A stretch of DNA of 64,000 nt, from contig JARFJB010000896.1 of NCBI GenBank assembly GCA_036346205.1, forward strand, positions 504,001-568,000. The letters are read 5' to 3'. Below the pieces are notes generated by a model. The model worked only from the letters and a program-made list of their open reading frames with translations. It was not told the DNA's origin and ran no database searches. The DNA comes from Vesta saturnalis. Taxonomy: Eukaryota > Arthropoda > Insecta > Coleoptera > Lampyridae. The position numbers were made by a program, and so were the translations under genes. Every line of letters starts with the position of its first letter. Position 1 is the stretch's first letter. Shown here piece by piece: positions 33,737 to 43,512 of the stretch.

Positions 33737-35818
33737 ATTGCTGCTCTGGATTTAAGGGTAACCTTAACGAAACCATCTCTCGCTTCTGATCCCATAATGC
33801 TTTGTGAAGCTTCAGTTACTAGCTTCACACTTCTTTCCACCGCCTGGGTATGGCAGGGAAAGTTGAGAAGTTCTATTGTGTTATCGCCTTGAATTAGCTT
33901 CTTAATGTTTTCATCGGTAACAGAATTTAGAATGGGTGTTGTTATTTTAATAGCTTGCCAATCTATAAGGTCGATATAATCGGTTGCCTCAAAGTTTATT
34001 GTTGGAATACTAAATGTTCTCTTTTTATCACAGTTCACTCTAGCCTTTAATATACGTCTTAGTACTAGTTCTTCAATAACTGTTCTATTATCAGTAAGCA
34101 TATATATTAACAGATTTTCGGGGTGAATAAAAAAGGCATTACGTTGTATTACTGCATCAATAATATTTCTTAGCTCCGGTTTCAAGTATCGACTTAATTG
34201 AATTGTCTTCCAAATATGTTTAGAACCATTTGTGCATGATGCATTAAACTTGATATTAAACCACATAGGTGCGTGGACGGTTTGAATAAACTGTGTCAAG
34301 TCGTTAAGATTTGAACTCGGGTTCTTTGTGCCAATATATAGCCTCAGTATTCTATTGGCTGTCGTCAACCATCTGGCATGAGCCAGTTTGCCAGGGTCCA
34401 TATTAGATAATTCCAAAAAACACTTACCACTGGAGATCGCAGAGCACATTTGATAGAGATATTTTTGATCTGTACTTAACTCGGAAACGACTACATCAGG
34501 AAGATTACAAGCAATTGGTTTAAAAGCTACAACTTCTAAGTTCTGACAGGTTTCCAACGATTTCCAATAGCTTCCACAAATCCACGAGGTCCACTGGTAT
34601 CACCGTCAAGAAACTGAAAAAGATGCCTTAAAGTAAGTTCATTAAAATGTAGCAGACAAATAAACCACTGTAACGGGTGGTTAATCTGTGCTTCTATCTG
34701 AGATATAACTCCGTTCTTTGATCCAGTATTAACCACTGTTCCATCACATCCTACTGCTAATAGATGGTCCAAATTAAAATTATTTGAACCGAAAAAAGTT
34801 AGTATGGACTCTGTAATACTTTTAGCAGAACCTGACGAAGGCGTGGTGTGTCCGATATACAACGATTCAGGTTCTTGGGCAAGTGATTTGTGCTCCTCTA
34901 CTCTACTTTTTGTATCAAGGTCTTATCTTTTCTTCCGTCAAAATAAAGAGCTTTGATTGATTTCTCAACATCGTCGTCTTGGAAACGTTGTCTACTTTTT
35001 ACTCTAGCTCTTCTGACTTTACTCCTATCTACAACATTCATTTTGTCTTCTTCGGAGATAATTCCAACATCTTTCAGCACAGCTGATGCTATGGCTGCTG
35101 CAGATCTGTCAGATAACTTGTATCGATCACAAAGTTGAGCAAATGTTGGTAATTCGATGCGATTTTGCCCTGTAGTTTGTAGGCCATCTGTTCCTTTTGA
35201 CGTAGATGGAAGATAATCGTTATATTCCTCGTTACAACTGGCTGAAATATCAAGCATTGTTTCACTATAAACTTCATGAGTACTATGAGTAGGAGTGTAT
35301 CTGGAAATTTTTCTATTTTCCTTTATTGTTCTCTCTTCTCCTTTCTGTATTTTTTTGCTTTCTACTAAGCCTACATTGCCGATGAACATTTTCCGGTTCG
35401 TTCTCTGATCAGTTAAGAAAGCTTGTTCTTGGACTGGTATTTTATTTGCTTTTTGGCACGAACAATTTGTAAACGTTTTACATTTACAAGTACTTATATC
35501 AAACAAGAATCTGGAGTCATCTTTAAATGTCTTTACTTTTGATAAATATGTATTATTTCGTTTTGATTCTGGATGTCTGATAATTTTAAGATACTTGTCG
35601 TGATACGATCGAATACATTGAATGACACGTGTACGAGAGACAGTCGGAAGTGATGCTTTCGACCACAACTTACAAATTTTGTCACTTAGGATTTCACAAA
35701 TGTCATATCGTACATACAAAAAGCGTTTAATTACATCTTTGTAAGTTGGCAACATATTACTACTAAAGTCACATGGTGCCCCGACAATAGAATATTCCAC
35801 TGTTTTTCTGGTATTCAT
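33737..35818 (-). pseudogene. Transposon-like gene resembling the cc8K15.2 family, frameshifted and truncated
   Basis: Starts MNTRKTVEYSIVGAPCDFSS at 35818 and reads 306 codons, including DISTCKCKTFTNCSCQKANK (Cys-rich), LPTFAQLCDRYKLSDRSAAA and ALYFDGRKDKT. A small frameshift near 34898, then LYIGHTTPSSGSAKSI, VGCDGTVVNTG and HPLQWFICLLHFNELTLRHL. A one-base frameshift near 34570, then LSTDQKYLYQMCSAISSGKC, ARWLTTANRILRLYIGTKNP, FPCHTQAVERSVKLVTEAS and LKSRAAI, where the right end of the hAT begins. From memory this is a widespread arthropod gene family, some members named cc8K15.2-like; its biochemical role is unknown. CDG and the H/W/E pattern are compatible with a transposase-like fold (inference). 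Confidence 0.7.
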
Positions 35819-36230
35819 TGTTACTTAATTACTGCCGTATTTAATAATTTACAATGATCACTAAATAAACGTTTTTCAATCACCACTACTCACAATTATC
35901 TAACAATATTTGTGGCTTGTCGCTATGTCGCATCTAGGAAACTGAGAATTGGGAAAGGAAGCGAGAGACGTCGCACGCATTACTTCTTTTGATGACGTCA
36001 TCATTGAACATGCATACAGGCAGGACCGGTTTCTCGAGTGCAGTAGGTTAATTATTTAATGCGTGGAGGAGTGCAATTTTTTTAATATAGCTGAAAAATA
36101 TTTCTTGAGAGTTCCTTTCATTATTACGTAATAGTAATAAGGCTATCAAAAATATTACCCTTTTAGAGGGTGGTAGAGGGCAAAATACGTTATATTTTAA
36201 CAAAAATTTTTGGGGTTACTTTTTATATGT
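35819..36230. other. Spacer between the pseudogene and the BEL element
   Basis: Putative upstream region of the cc8K15.2-like gene. From 36140 it holds half of a repeated phrase (CCCTTTTAGAGGGTGGTAGA, GGGCAAAA) whose partner lies beyond the BEL insertion at 40370-40400. Confidence 0.5.
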
Positions 36231-36705
36231 TGTTTAATCTTGCAGATTAAACAGGGTATTTTAATAATGTTAATAATTTTAGTAATTTTATATTTAGTAA
36301 TAAGTTGAGAAATATAAGTAGAGTTAACAATTAAGAAATACGTAAAACGAATCGTAAGCAAAACTGAATATAGAGCAGGTTAATTATTGCGACAATTGTG
36401 CTGATACAAAAGCGTGTAAGGTTGAAATTACACATATACTATGTGCATTATAACTAGTAAGCACAAAAAGGCGCTTAAATGAATAAAACATGACCTACTA
36501 ACTAGGTCAAACAATAAAATACGTCATGTAAAAAGTTGTATATAAAGTGTAAATAGTATCAAATAAATCAGTCTTTGAATGAATCTCATCTTTTATTCAA
36601 TTACTCAACAGGGTTGTGAGGTCTAGTCTACAATTGGTACGAGTGACGGCGTACCCCTCACATTAAACCCCAACTACTCAATCTCTCTAATCAGAGAATT
36701 GAACA
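36231..36705 (+). repeat. BEL 5' LTR
   Basis: 475 bp, TG...CA. Its first 23 bp form a perfect inverted repeat TGTTTAATC / TTGCA / GATTAAACA. AATAAA-like signals occur in the middle (36515 and 36563). Confidence 0.95.
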
Positions 36706-36793
36706 TGGTCCTTCGAGCCACCAACATCGGCAACCAGTAAAATTAGTCATGGTCCTTCGAGCCACCAACATCGGCAACCAGTAAAATTAATTA
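36706..36793 (+). repeat. Duplicated primer-binding region (2 x 44 bp)
   Basis: TGGTCCTTCGAGCC directly follows the 5' LTR and fits a tRNA 3'-end primer site. The same 44-bp segment repeats at 36750, giving two potential primer sites in tandem. Confidence 0.85.
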
Positions 36794-36796
36794 CTA

Positions 36797-38120
36797 GTGA
36801 AGACATCAACACCGCCAGCTACATTCAATTCACCACCACCACCGCCAAAAGAAGTTACAGCAGCAAGTCGACCTCTGTCAACTATAAGGATTTACGCCCC
36901 TTACAGGAAAGAAGAAACATATCGACAGTGGGTAAGAAAATCAAGCTTTATAAATAAGAAACAACACAAGACTCAAAGCGAAAAATGGAGAAGATAAACA
37001 AATTGGCCAACACCCAAAATGAAATTGGCAAGGCTATGGAAGATGTTTACAAATATGAAGAAAGATGCGGCGGCACGGAAGAACAAGGTGTACATTAATG
37101 AACGTAGCAAGGCATTGGAAACATGGTGGGAAGAAGCGAACAGCACACATAATGAAATATCCAAACTGCAGATAGATGATCATGACTACCACACGTCAGA
37201 ATACTTTGAAAAATTGGGTAAACTATATAATCATATTAAGAACTATCTGACAGAACTGGAAAGAAGCTAACAACCACCTCGCAAGAAGACGATGGGGTCG
37301 ATAAAGAACAAGAACAGCGATTGAAACGACAAGAGATCAAGATACAACAACTAGGTGCTCTATTACAACAAGTAGAGGAAAGATTGAAGAAGAAGAAAAC
37401 ACGGTCCAACTTAAGTTATGGCAAGACAAGATTCAGCGCCAATGGACTGCAATTGAAGAACTGCACGAACACATAAAGGTACATGAAACAAAACATCAGG
37501 ACAACTATTTTTCAAACAGCGAGTTCGAGAAAACCGAACAATGGTGTGACCAAATAAGCATCGAACTCGGAAACAAAATACAAATGGTTGGAGATAAGAC
37601 ATGCAGCATCAAGATGCCAGAAATAAAGCTACCTATGTTCAGCGGTGGCTATGAAAATTGGATGACATTCCAAGACCTGTTTGAAAAAATAATACACTCC
37701 AACAAAACGGTGACAACAATAGAAAAAATGCAGTACCTTAAAAGCAACGTCACAGGAGAAGCCTCAAAACTAATCCAACACCTTCAAATAGCAGAATGCA
37801 ATTACAAAACAGCATGGGAAATTCTCGAGAGCAGATACAACAACAAACGGTTAATGGTAAAAGTTTTAATAGACAAAATTCTAGACTTTCCCACTATCCA
37901 AGAGCAAGATGCAGGTGCAATAAGGCGTCTGCATGACACCACTCATGAGTGTCTGGAAGCAATAAAGAACCTAGGAGTAGAAACAGCCTCCTGGGGTCCT
38001 CTTATTGTCCACATAGTAGCAAGAAAATGGGACGCAGAAACAAACAAACTATTCGAACAATCGCTGAAAGCACCAAATGAAATACCACTAATGGAGGAAG
38101 TAATGGGTTCCTCAAACTAA
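36797..38120 (+). pseudogene. BEL gag, frameshifted
   Basis: Gag is read in pieces: MKTSTPPATFNSPPPPPKEV at 36797, a helical segment at 37019-37270 (KALETWWEEANSTHNEISKL), and from about 37584 a DUF1759-type core, MPEIKLPMFSGGYENWMTFQ, then EASKLIQHLQIAECNYKTAW and ESRYNNKRLMVKVLID, which is the recurrent BEL/Pao gag motif. Stops and frameshifts separate the pieces. Gag packages the RNA intermediate. Confidence 0.85.
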
Positions 38121-38217
38121 GATTCCAGTCAATGGAAGCGATGTCCCAGCAAGAAAATCACACTATACTACCACACGAGGACAGCCCCAATGGAACCCCC
38201 AGTGGCAGAATAAACGG

Positions 38218-39444
38218 CAAGCATGCGTCTACTGCAACCAATATCACAAGTTGGGTGACTGCATCAAATTCAAAGGGTTGTCAACACAAGCCAGGATCAC
38301 ATTCGTGAGAGAAAAACGTCTATGTTTTAATTGCATGGACCACAGTTCCAACATCAGATGCCACGCAATACGGCGGTGCACAACGTGTCAGTACCCGCAC
38401 CACACATTACTACACCAGGAATACAAAAAACCTGCAACACATCAGCAAACAAAATCGGCAGCGCACGCATCAACCAAAGAAGTTAAGGAAGCATGCAGCC
38501 CCGAAAATAAAGAAGAAGTGACGATAGTCAGTATGGTATCACGGGAAGAAGAAACGCAATTAGAAAAATTTTGGGAACTCGAAGAAATCCCAAGGGCAGT
38601 AAAAATGTCCCAGCAAGAAGAAGAATGTGAAGAACATTACCAAAAAACCACGGTGAGGAACCCGGATGGAACTTACACAATAAAAATACCATTCAAAAAA
38701 GATCCAGACACGCTGGAAAACGCAAGACCATTGGCAGTCGCAAGATTACTACAGCTAGAGAAGAAATTTTTAAAAGACAACAAGTTGAAGACAGGTTACA
38801 AAAAATTCATGGACGAATACCTCCAACTAGGGCACATGAAACTAGCCACCAACCCAAAGGAAGACAGGGTGTTCATACCACATCAGGCAGTTGTGAAAGA
38901 AACTAATACAACGACCAAGCTGCGGGTAGTATTTGACGCATCATTTAAGGACTGCAACGGGAAGAGTCTAAACGAGATGATGCACGTAGGGCCAAGACTA
39001 CAACAGGATCTATGGGACCTCTTAGTAAGATGGAGAAAACATCGCTACGTGCTCATGGCTGACGTAGAGAAGATGTACCGTCAAATCAAACTTGACAAAG
39101 AAGATTACAAATACAATACTATCCTGTGGAGAACCACACCAAGGGAACCAATCAAAGAGTACCAACTTACAACCGTTACATATGGAACAGCTTCCGCACC
39201 TTACCTGGCGGTAAGGACATCACATCAACTAGCCCAAGATGAAGAAAACAATTACCCGCAAGCGTCAGCAGTAACACTGAAAGATTATTACGTGGACGAC
39301 CTGTTAACTGGAACCACAACAATAGAATACGCAAAAACTTTACAGGAAGAATTAATCACATTATCAGCGAAAGGAGGATTTACGTTAAGAAAATGGGCAG
39401 GAAACCACAAAGAATTATGGAAAGAAGAAAAACAAACGTCGTAA
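38218..39444 (+). CDS. BEL pol: zinc knuckle and reverse transcriptase (partial)
   Basis: Open from at least 38218. Zinc knuckle ACVYCNQYHKLGDCIKF and a second Cys/His cluster CFNCMDHSSN, RRCTTCQYPHHTLLH. After a junction lacking most of the protease, RT motifs follow: IPHQAVVKETNTTTKLRVVF, DASFKDCNGKSLNEMM, VLMADVEKMYRQIKL, YLAVRTSHQLA and the active site DYYVDDLLTG. Ends at a stop (39442) within the RT thumb. Confidence 0.9.
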   Translation, partial: QACVYCNQYHKLGDCIKFKGLSTQARITFVREKRLCFNCMDHSSNIRCHAIRRCTTCQYPHHTLLHQEYKKPATHQQTKSAAHASTKEVKEACSPENKEEVTIVSMVSREEETQLEKFWELEEIPRAVKMSQQEEECEEHYQKTTVRNPDGTYTIKIPFKKDPDTLENARPLAVARLLQLEKKFLKDNKLKTGYKKFMDEYLQLGHMKLATNPKEDRVFIPHQAVVKETNTTTKLRVVFDASFKDCNGKSLNEMMHVGPRLQQDLWDLLVRWRKHRYVLMADVEKMYRQIKLDKEDYKYNTILWRTTPREPIKEYQLTTVTYGTASAPYLAVRTSHQLAQDEENNYPQASAVTLKDYYVDDLLTGTTTIEYAKTLQEELITLSAKGGFTLRKWAGNHKELWKEEKQTS

Positions 39445-39838
39445 CCACTGGATATCAACCAAAACGAATCAAGAAAATCCCTAGGAGTGAGATTTCAATT
39501 CAAGGTAGCAGTCAACAACAAAACATTAACAAAAAGAAGCATACTTTCAGAAACAGCGAAAATCTTCGACCCGCTAGGGTGGGTGAGTCCAATAACAATA
39601 ACAGCCAAACTAATAATACAAGAATTATGGATAAGCGCAATCAAATGGGATCAAAAAGTACCTGAACACATAGCAGCAAAATGGGTGAAGTTCCGGGATA
39701 AATTAAAAGCTATAGAAGAACTAAAGGTACCAAGATGGAAGAAAGATTCCAGATGGAACAACTTTACGCCATCCCAACCACCTCGTCGCGGCAGAATGTT
39801 CAATCTGCAAATGAACATGAACTTCGGGCCCGCCAGGA
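39445..39838 (+). pseudogene. BEL pol remnant after a frameshift
   Basis: In another frame: LTKRSILSETAKIFDPLGWV, SPITITAKLIIQELWISAIK, WVKFRDKLKAIEELKVPRW, the BEL/Pao region after RT. It then jumps to what looks like the last ~20 codons of the polyprotein (QNVQSANEHELRARQDV) running into the 3' LTR. The RNase H core and integrase are deleted. Confidence 0.75.
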
Positions 39839-40312
39839 TGTTTAATCTTGCAGATTAAACAGGGTATTTTAATAATGTTAATAATTTTAGTAATTTTATA
39901 TTTAGTAATAAGTTGAGAAATATAAGTAGAATTAACAATTAAGAAATACGTAAAACGAATCGTAAGCAAATTGAATATAGAGCAGATTAATTATTGCGAC
40001 AATTGTGCTGATACAAAAGTGTGTAAGGTTGAAATTACACATATACTATGTGCATTATAACTAGTAAGCACAAAAAGGCGCTTAAATGAATAAAACATGA
40101 CCTACTAACTAGGTCAAACAATAAAATACGTCATGTAAAAAGTTGTATATAAAGTGTAAATAGTATCAAATAAATCAGTCTTTGAATGAATCTCGTCTTT
40201 TATTCAATTACTCAACAGGGTTGTGAGGTCTAGTCTACAATTGGTACGAGTGACGGCGTACCCCTCACATTAAACCCCAACTACTCAATCTCTCTAATCA
40301 GAGAATTGAACA
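39839..40312 (+). repeat. BEL 3' LTR
   Basis: 474 bp, near-identical to the 5' LTR, with visible differences at AGTAGA(G/A)TTAAC, GCAAA(AC)TGAAT, GAGCAG(G/A)TTAAT, AAAAG(C/T)GTG and CTC(A/G)TC. Followed by TATGT. Confidence 0.95.
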
Positions 40313-40489
40313 TATGTTTTAAACACTTTTTTTCGCTATTAGGTGTCAAAATTAAAAATTTAAAAAATCATCCCCTTTAGGGGGCAGTAGAGGGCAAAAG
40401 GAATAGTTTGTTTGCAAAAAAAATTTAGCGCTATATTTCTAATATACAATAATATATTTTTTTTACTATTAGAACTTTCAGCAGAAAAC

Positions 40490-40640
40490 TTAAGAATTTC
40501 GCCTATAGTTTCGCTCCACGCTAATGCGGAGCTCTTCTAAAAGGAAATCTTCACGAGCTGCTGCTGCTGAACTTCCATTTACAAAGCCATAAATAAAACG
40601 GATATCCGCTATTTCTTGATTAAAAAACAAAAATGGCATT
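40490..40640 (-). mobile_element. Transposase N-terminal scrap (IS630-Tc1-mariner type)
   Basis: Minus strand: MPFLFFNQEIADIRFIYGFV, NGSSAAAAREDFLLEELR. The EIADxxFIYGxxNGxxxxA pattern matches the N-terminal helix-turn-helix of the long-TIR DD41D-type transposases seen at 56959 and 59229. A CACCCTGTATAT terminal motif lies at 41211-41222. Confidence 0.55.
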
Positions 40641-41226
40641 TTAAAAGATCACTTTTGCAATAAAAATTAACACAATAAAATATGTAAATAAATTACATTA
40701 TTATTTAAAATAAAACGTGAGATTTGACATAATTTTATTCTTTTTTTTTATTGTTCTTTTAATGGTACACTATTTTTTACGGGAGCATCAGACGGCCTTT
40801 ACTTACCATTTGGAAGCTGTTCATGGATTACAGCTAATTTATCTCAAAAACTATGCATTCTTCGAAAAAAAAGCAGATAACAAAAAAGTTCCTAAATCAA
40901 ATGGGCAATCCAAATTTTTGGTTTTTAAGAGTTACAGACCTCGCATGAAAAAGTTCGGGGGGGATAAAGGGTGTACCACCCCAGAAAATGTACTACCCTG
41001 TAGATATTGATAAACGTTAAACTACTCTTAATATTGAGTTTAAGGAGTGTATATTTTAAATAGTGTTGAAGATAAATTAAAAGAACTGAAAAGAAACTAA
41101 ATCTTTGAAACCCTGTATCTCCAAAACTAAGCGTTTGGCAACCTATGTTTATATGAACTTTTTATCTTAATTTTGAAAGCTCTATTGACTATTAAAGTCC
41201 TGCTACAAAGAATGGAACACCCTGTA

Positions 41227-41260
<34 letters not shown>

Positions 41261-41942
41261 TATTTTTGGTGTTAATAACATTAGTTTTACACAGGTCAAC
41301 ATAGTACATAACAAGTTGTAAAGATATCAAGTATCACACATAATTTAAATCACAGTTGACATTTACATTAAGCAATGTAAGATAACGTCAACAATGTACA
41401 CACACGTACGGAAATAATATGCCCTATTGCCGTTTTTTGCTAAAAAGTTTTATTTTCATAATCCAAATTAATAAAATGAATATCTGTTTTACAACGTTTA
41501 TCACTTGCGATGAAATAAAAAAAATATTTATACACAGACTTTTTGGACTACGTATATGTTATACAGAAAATTAACAAACTAATTAGATGCCATTTGTAAA
41601 AATCTTTTATTCATTTAATTGAAAAATGTGATGAAATTGAAAATGTAATTGCTTTTGCAAATTAAGCCAAAAACTGCTCAATAATTAGATTAGTCTTAAA
41701 TGTGTAATTGAATTTTTTATTGTTTCGTAGTGTAGCTGAAACGAGTACACACATTGTTTTTTTTTAATCTTTATGCGTCAATTTTATATCTATACGTAAA
41801 ATAATTCTCGGTTAAAACATTTGGTGGTTTTGCGCAATAAACCAATTTCAATTCATTAAAATTTTAACGTCGAGTTTTTCGAGAGAAAGAGTAGCAAAAG
41901 AATAATCAGAAAAAAATTATGAAAAGTAATCAATAAAACTAC
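40641..41942. other. Rest of the 19-kb intron up to exon 41943
   Basis: A 97-codon frame at 40717-41010 (+) without motifs. (ATT)n microsatellite at 41228-41261 directly after a CACCCTGTATA transposon-end motif. The rest is AT-rich and unremarkable. Confidence 0.45.
41228..41261. repeat. (ATT)n microsatellite
   Basis: About eleven ATT units following an ACACCCTGTAT motif. Confidence 0.9.
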
Positions 41943-42198
41943 CTTTTGAATCCCAGTTTAAGTTCGTTTGCCCCTGTATAATTAGTTTATCAATTTCTTC
42001 TATCTCATGCTGAATCAATTGAAATTCAACATCCTTGCTGGTACGTCTAATTTTATTATACCAATCGATAGTTAAATCTAAATTTATTATGTATTGCCTA
42101 AATGTATCGTTTCTTTCCGATATTTGTATTGCTTCTTCCGGTATATTATCGCAATTCATTGTTCGAAGATAATGCACTTCTCGGAGAATTGCCGAAAG
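41943..42198 (-). CDS. DNAH9/11/17-like: Dynein heavy chain exon: tail (DHC_N1)
   Basis: LSAILREVHYLRTMNCDNIP, then LDLTIDWYNKIRRTSKDVEF, QLIQHEIEEIDKLI and NLNWDSK. WYNK..RT..VE..LI is the recurrent DHC_N1 pattern. Acceptor AG 42200-42199 follows a strong pyrimidine run; donor GTAGTT from 41942. It leaves one base for the 19-kb intron split codon. Confidence 0.93.
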
Positions 42199-42254
42199 CT
42201 GAAAAAAAAATGACTTTTATAATCTGGAAACGTTTCTCATTATTATGAAAGTAC

Positions 42255-42450
42255 TTGAGGGTGAAAGTTCAATTGTAACTCTTTAGATTTAACATTTCGT
42301 TTCAGAAGACATTGTTTCAAATTTACATTAATTTGTTCAGGAACTGCTTTTGCCCATTGTTTAAACAGCTCATCGTCAAACTCGTAAAGTTTCTCGGTCA
42401 GATCTTCAAACTTTTTAATGATCTCATCAGCTTCAGAAGTTTTGGTAATT
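42255..42450 (-). CDS. DNAH9/11/17-like: Dynein heavy chain exon: tail (DHC_N1)
   Basis: ITKTSEADEIIKKFEDLTEK, LYEFDDELFKQWAKAVPEQI, then LLKRNVKSKELQLNFHPQ. Acceptor AG 42452-42451, donor GTACTT from 42254. The first base completes a Pro codon (CC/A). In phase with both neighbours. Confidence 0.92.
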
Positions 42451-42504
42451 CTAGAAATTAATGTTATCAATCGGCAGTTAATTAAACAAATTTAATTAAT
42501 TTAC

Positions 42505-42659
42505 GGATGTTGCAATGCCTTAAAGCTTTGAATCGGTCCCAATATCCTTTCACGTAAATTATGAGTCCAACGTAATGAGCCTGCGACAGGTGGCATATAT
42601 TTATCTAACTGAAAGTGTCCGCACTTATTCTTATGAGCCATTTGCTCTTGAAATAACAC
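42505..42659 (-). CDS. DNAH9/11/17-like: Dynein heavy chain exon: tail (DHC_N1)
   Basis: VLFQEQMAHKNKCGHFQLDK then YMPPVAGSLRWTHNLRERIL and GPIQSFKALQHP. MPPVAG.L.W...LRERI is a hallmark of the dynein tail. Acceptor AG 42661-42660, donor GTAAAT from 42504. Confidence 0.94.
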
Positions 42660-42808
42660 CTAAAAAGACACTTTTATGTTTACAAATAATTTTTAATAAA
42701 TACGCTTTTTGTGAATCTACTTGTGTTCTAATTACGGGGGTGCGTGCTAGAAGCTCGGAAAATTTAATTTAGATAGTCTAATAACAATATTATTAAAATA
42801 TTTTATAC

Positions 42809-42919
42809 TTCTGCCGTTTCCATCTCTTCGTTCAACATGGCTAAAATTTTGACATATTTGCTTGTAAATTCCTCTTTTATTAAAGGTCTATCCAATACAG
42901 ATCCAACGATGTTTATAAG
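42809..42919 (-). CDS. DNAH9/11/17-like: Dynein heavy chain exon: tail, most 5' well-supported exon
   Basis: 37 codons: LINIVGSVLDRPLIKEEFTS, KYVKILAMLNEEMETAE. VG..LDRPLI..EF matches the family just upstream of the MPPVAG block. Acceptor AG 42921-42920, donor GTATAA from 42808 (weak). Phase 0 on both sides. Further 5' exons lie to the right, probably outside the window. Confidence 0.9.
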
Positions 42920-43179
42920 CTAAAACAGAAAATGCATTACAGTTACTCGTTTATCTCGTGAAAAGGAATTTTTATTTCGTAGCTTTCAAATACCGGATGT
43001 CTAAGAAAATGTAACCTAATGCATATCTTTTAATCCCAAATTAAGGGATATAATTATGAAATCATTTGATGTATGATGTATATTAATATCTTAATGCACC
43101 ATTATTGGAACCAATTTTACTTTTAATCCGATTATAAACACATAAATGCGGAAGAGTAAAGAGATAGTAAAAGACTTAC

Positions 43180-43230
43180 CATCAACTGAGGCTTAATGAA
43201 TAAAAAAAATGAGTTTTTTTTGCAATAATT
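43180..43230 (-). CDS. Tentative 51-bp dynein exon
   Basis: Between a good acceptor (pyrimidine-rich, AG at 43232-43231) and a GTAAGT donor from 43179 lie 17 open codons ending FLFIKPQLM, in the phase required by the exon at 42809-42919. The residue match to dynein is weak and the low-complexity stretch could be chance. Length and phase are what one would expect; homology does not decide it. Confidence 0.33.
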
Positions 43231-43512
43231 CTGAAATTATCAAAGAAAGAAATAAAAATTAAAACTATTTGAGTCCTTGCAAAATATTAAATTGCGTATA
43301 CGATGTACTCGAGTTTTTTTTTTATCTAAGCGTGATTTACTTTACCCACTACTAAGGGGTAAAATAAATAGTGTAAATGTGTGCAGTTGGGACACTTCTA
43401 TGGCTTCATGTTTACTACTAAAAATATTTTAAAAAAATCAAAGATCGTATAAAAACAAAAAAAATGTAGGGCAGCGCAAAAACGGTCTTGCTTTCTTGTA
43501 ACATGGGGCTCC

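Larger units (their letters stand above)
36231..40312 (+). mobile_element. BEL/Pao LTR retrotransposon, internally deleted, 4.1 kb
   Basis: Two LTRs (36231-36705 and 39839-40312) flank gag and part of pol. Perfect 5-bp target duplication TATGT at 36226-36230 and 40313-40317. The LTRs begin TG and end CA and differ at only about five places by eye, so insertion is recent. The protein order and DUF1759-like gag identify BEL/Pao. Family members are 6-7 kb; here protease, most of RNase H and integrase are missing, so the copy is non-autonomous. Confidence 0.96.
1..42919 (-). other. DNAH9/11/17-like: Gene span: outer-arm axonemal dynein heavy chain, partial
   Basis: This is the span of one multi-exon gene read right to left. 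Dynein heavy chains are the ATP-driven motors of cilia and sperm flagella. Nineteen exons with GT/AG borders join in phase without a stop, giving 7,649 nt (about 2,550 codons). Order: N-terminal tail, linker, AAA1 (P-loop GPAGTGKT, Walker [11 protein letters not shown]), AAA2 (GNAGTGKT), AAA3 ([28 protein letters not shown]) and AAA4 (GVGGSGKQS). Wording such as [19 protein letters not shown] and [20 protein letters not shown] places it in the outer-arm beta/gamma class DNAH9/11/17 (Drosophila Dhc93AB or kl-5). Family members have about 4,500 residues, so the stalk end, AAA5, AAA6 and C-terminus lie left of base 1 and the first few hundred residues are missing on the right. Assignment to one paralog is inference. 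Confidence 0.95.
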
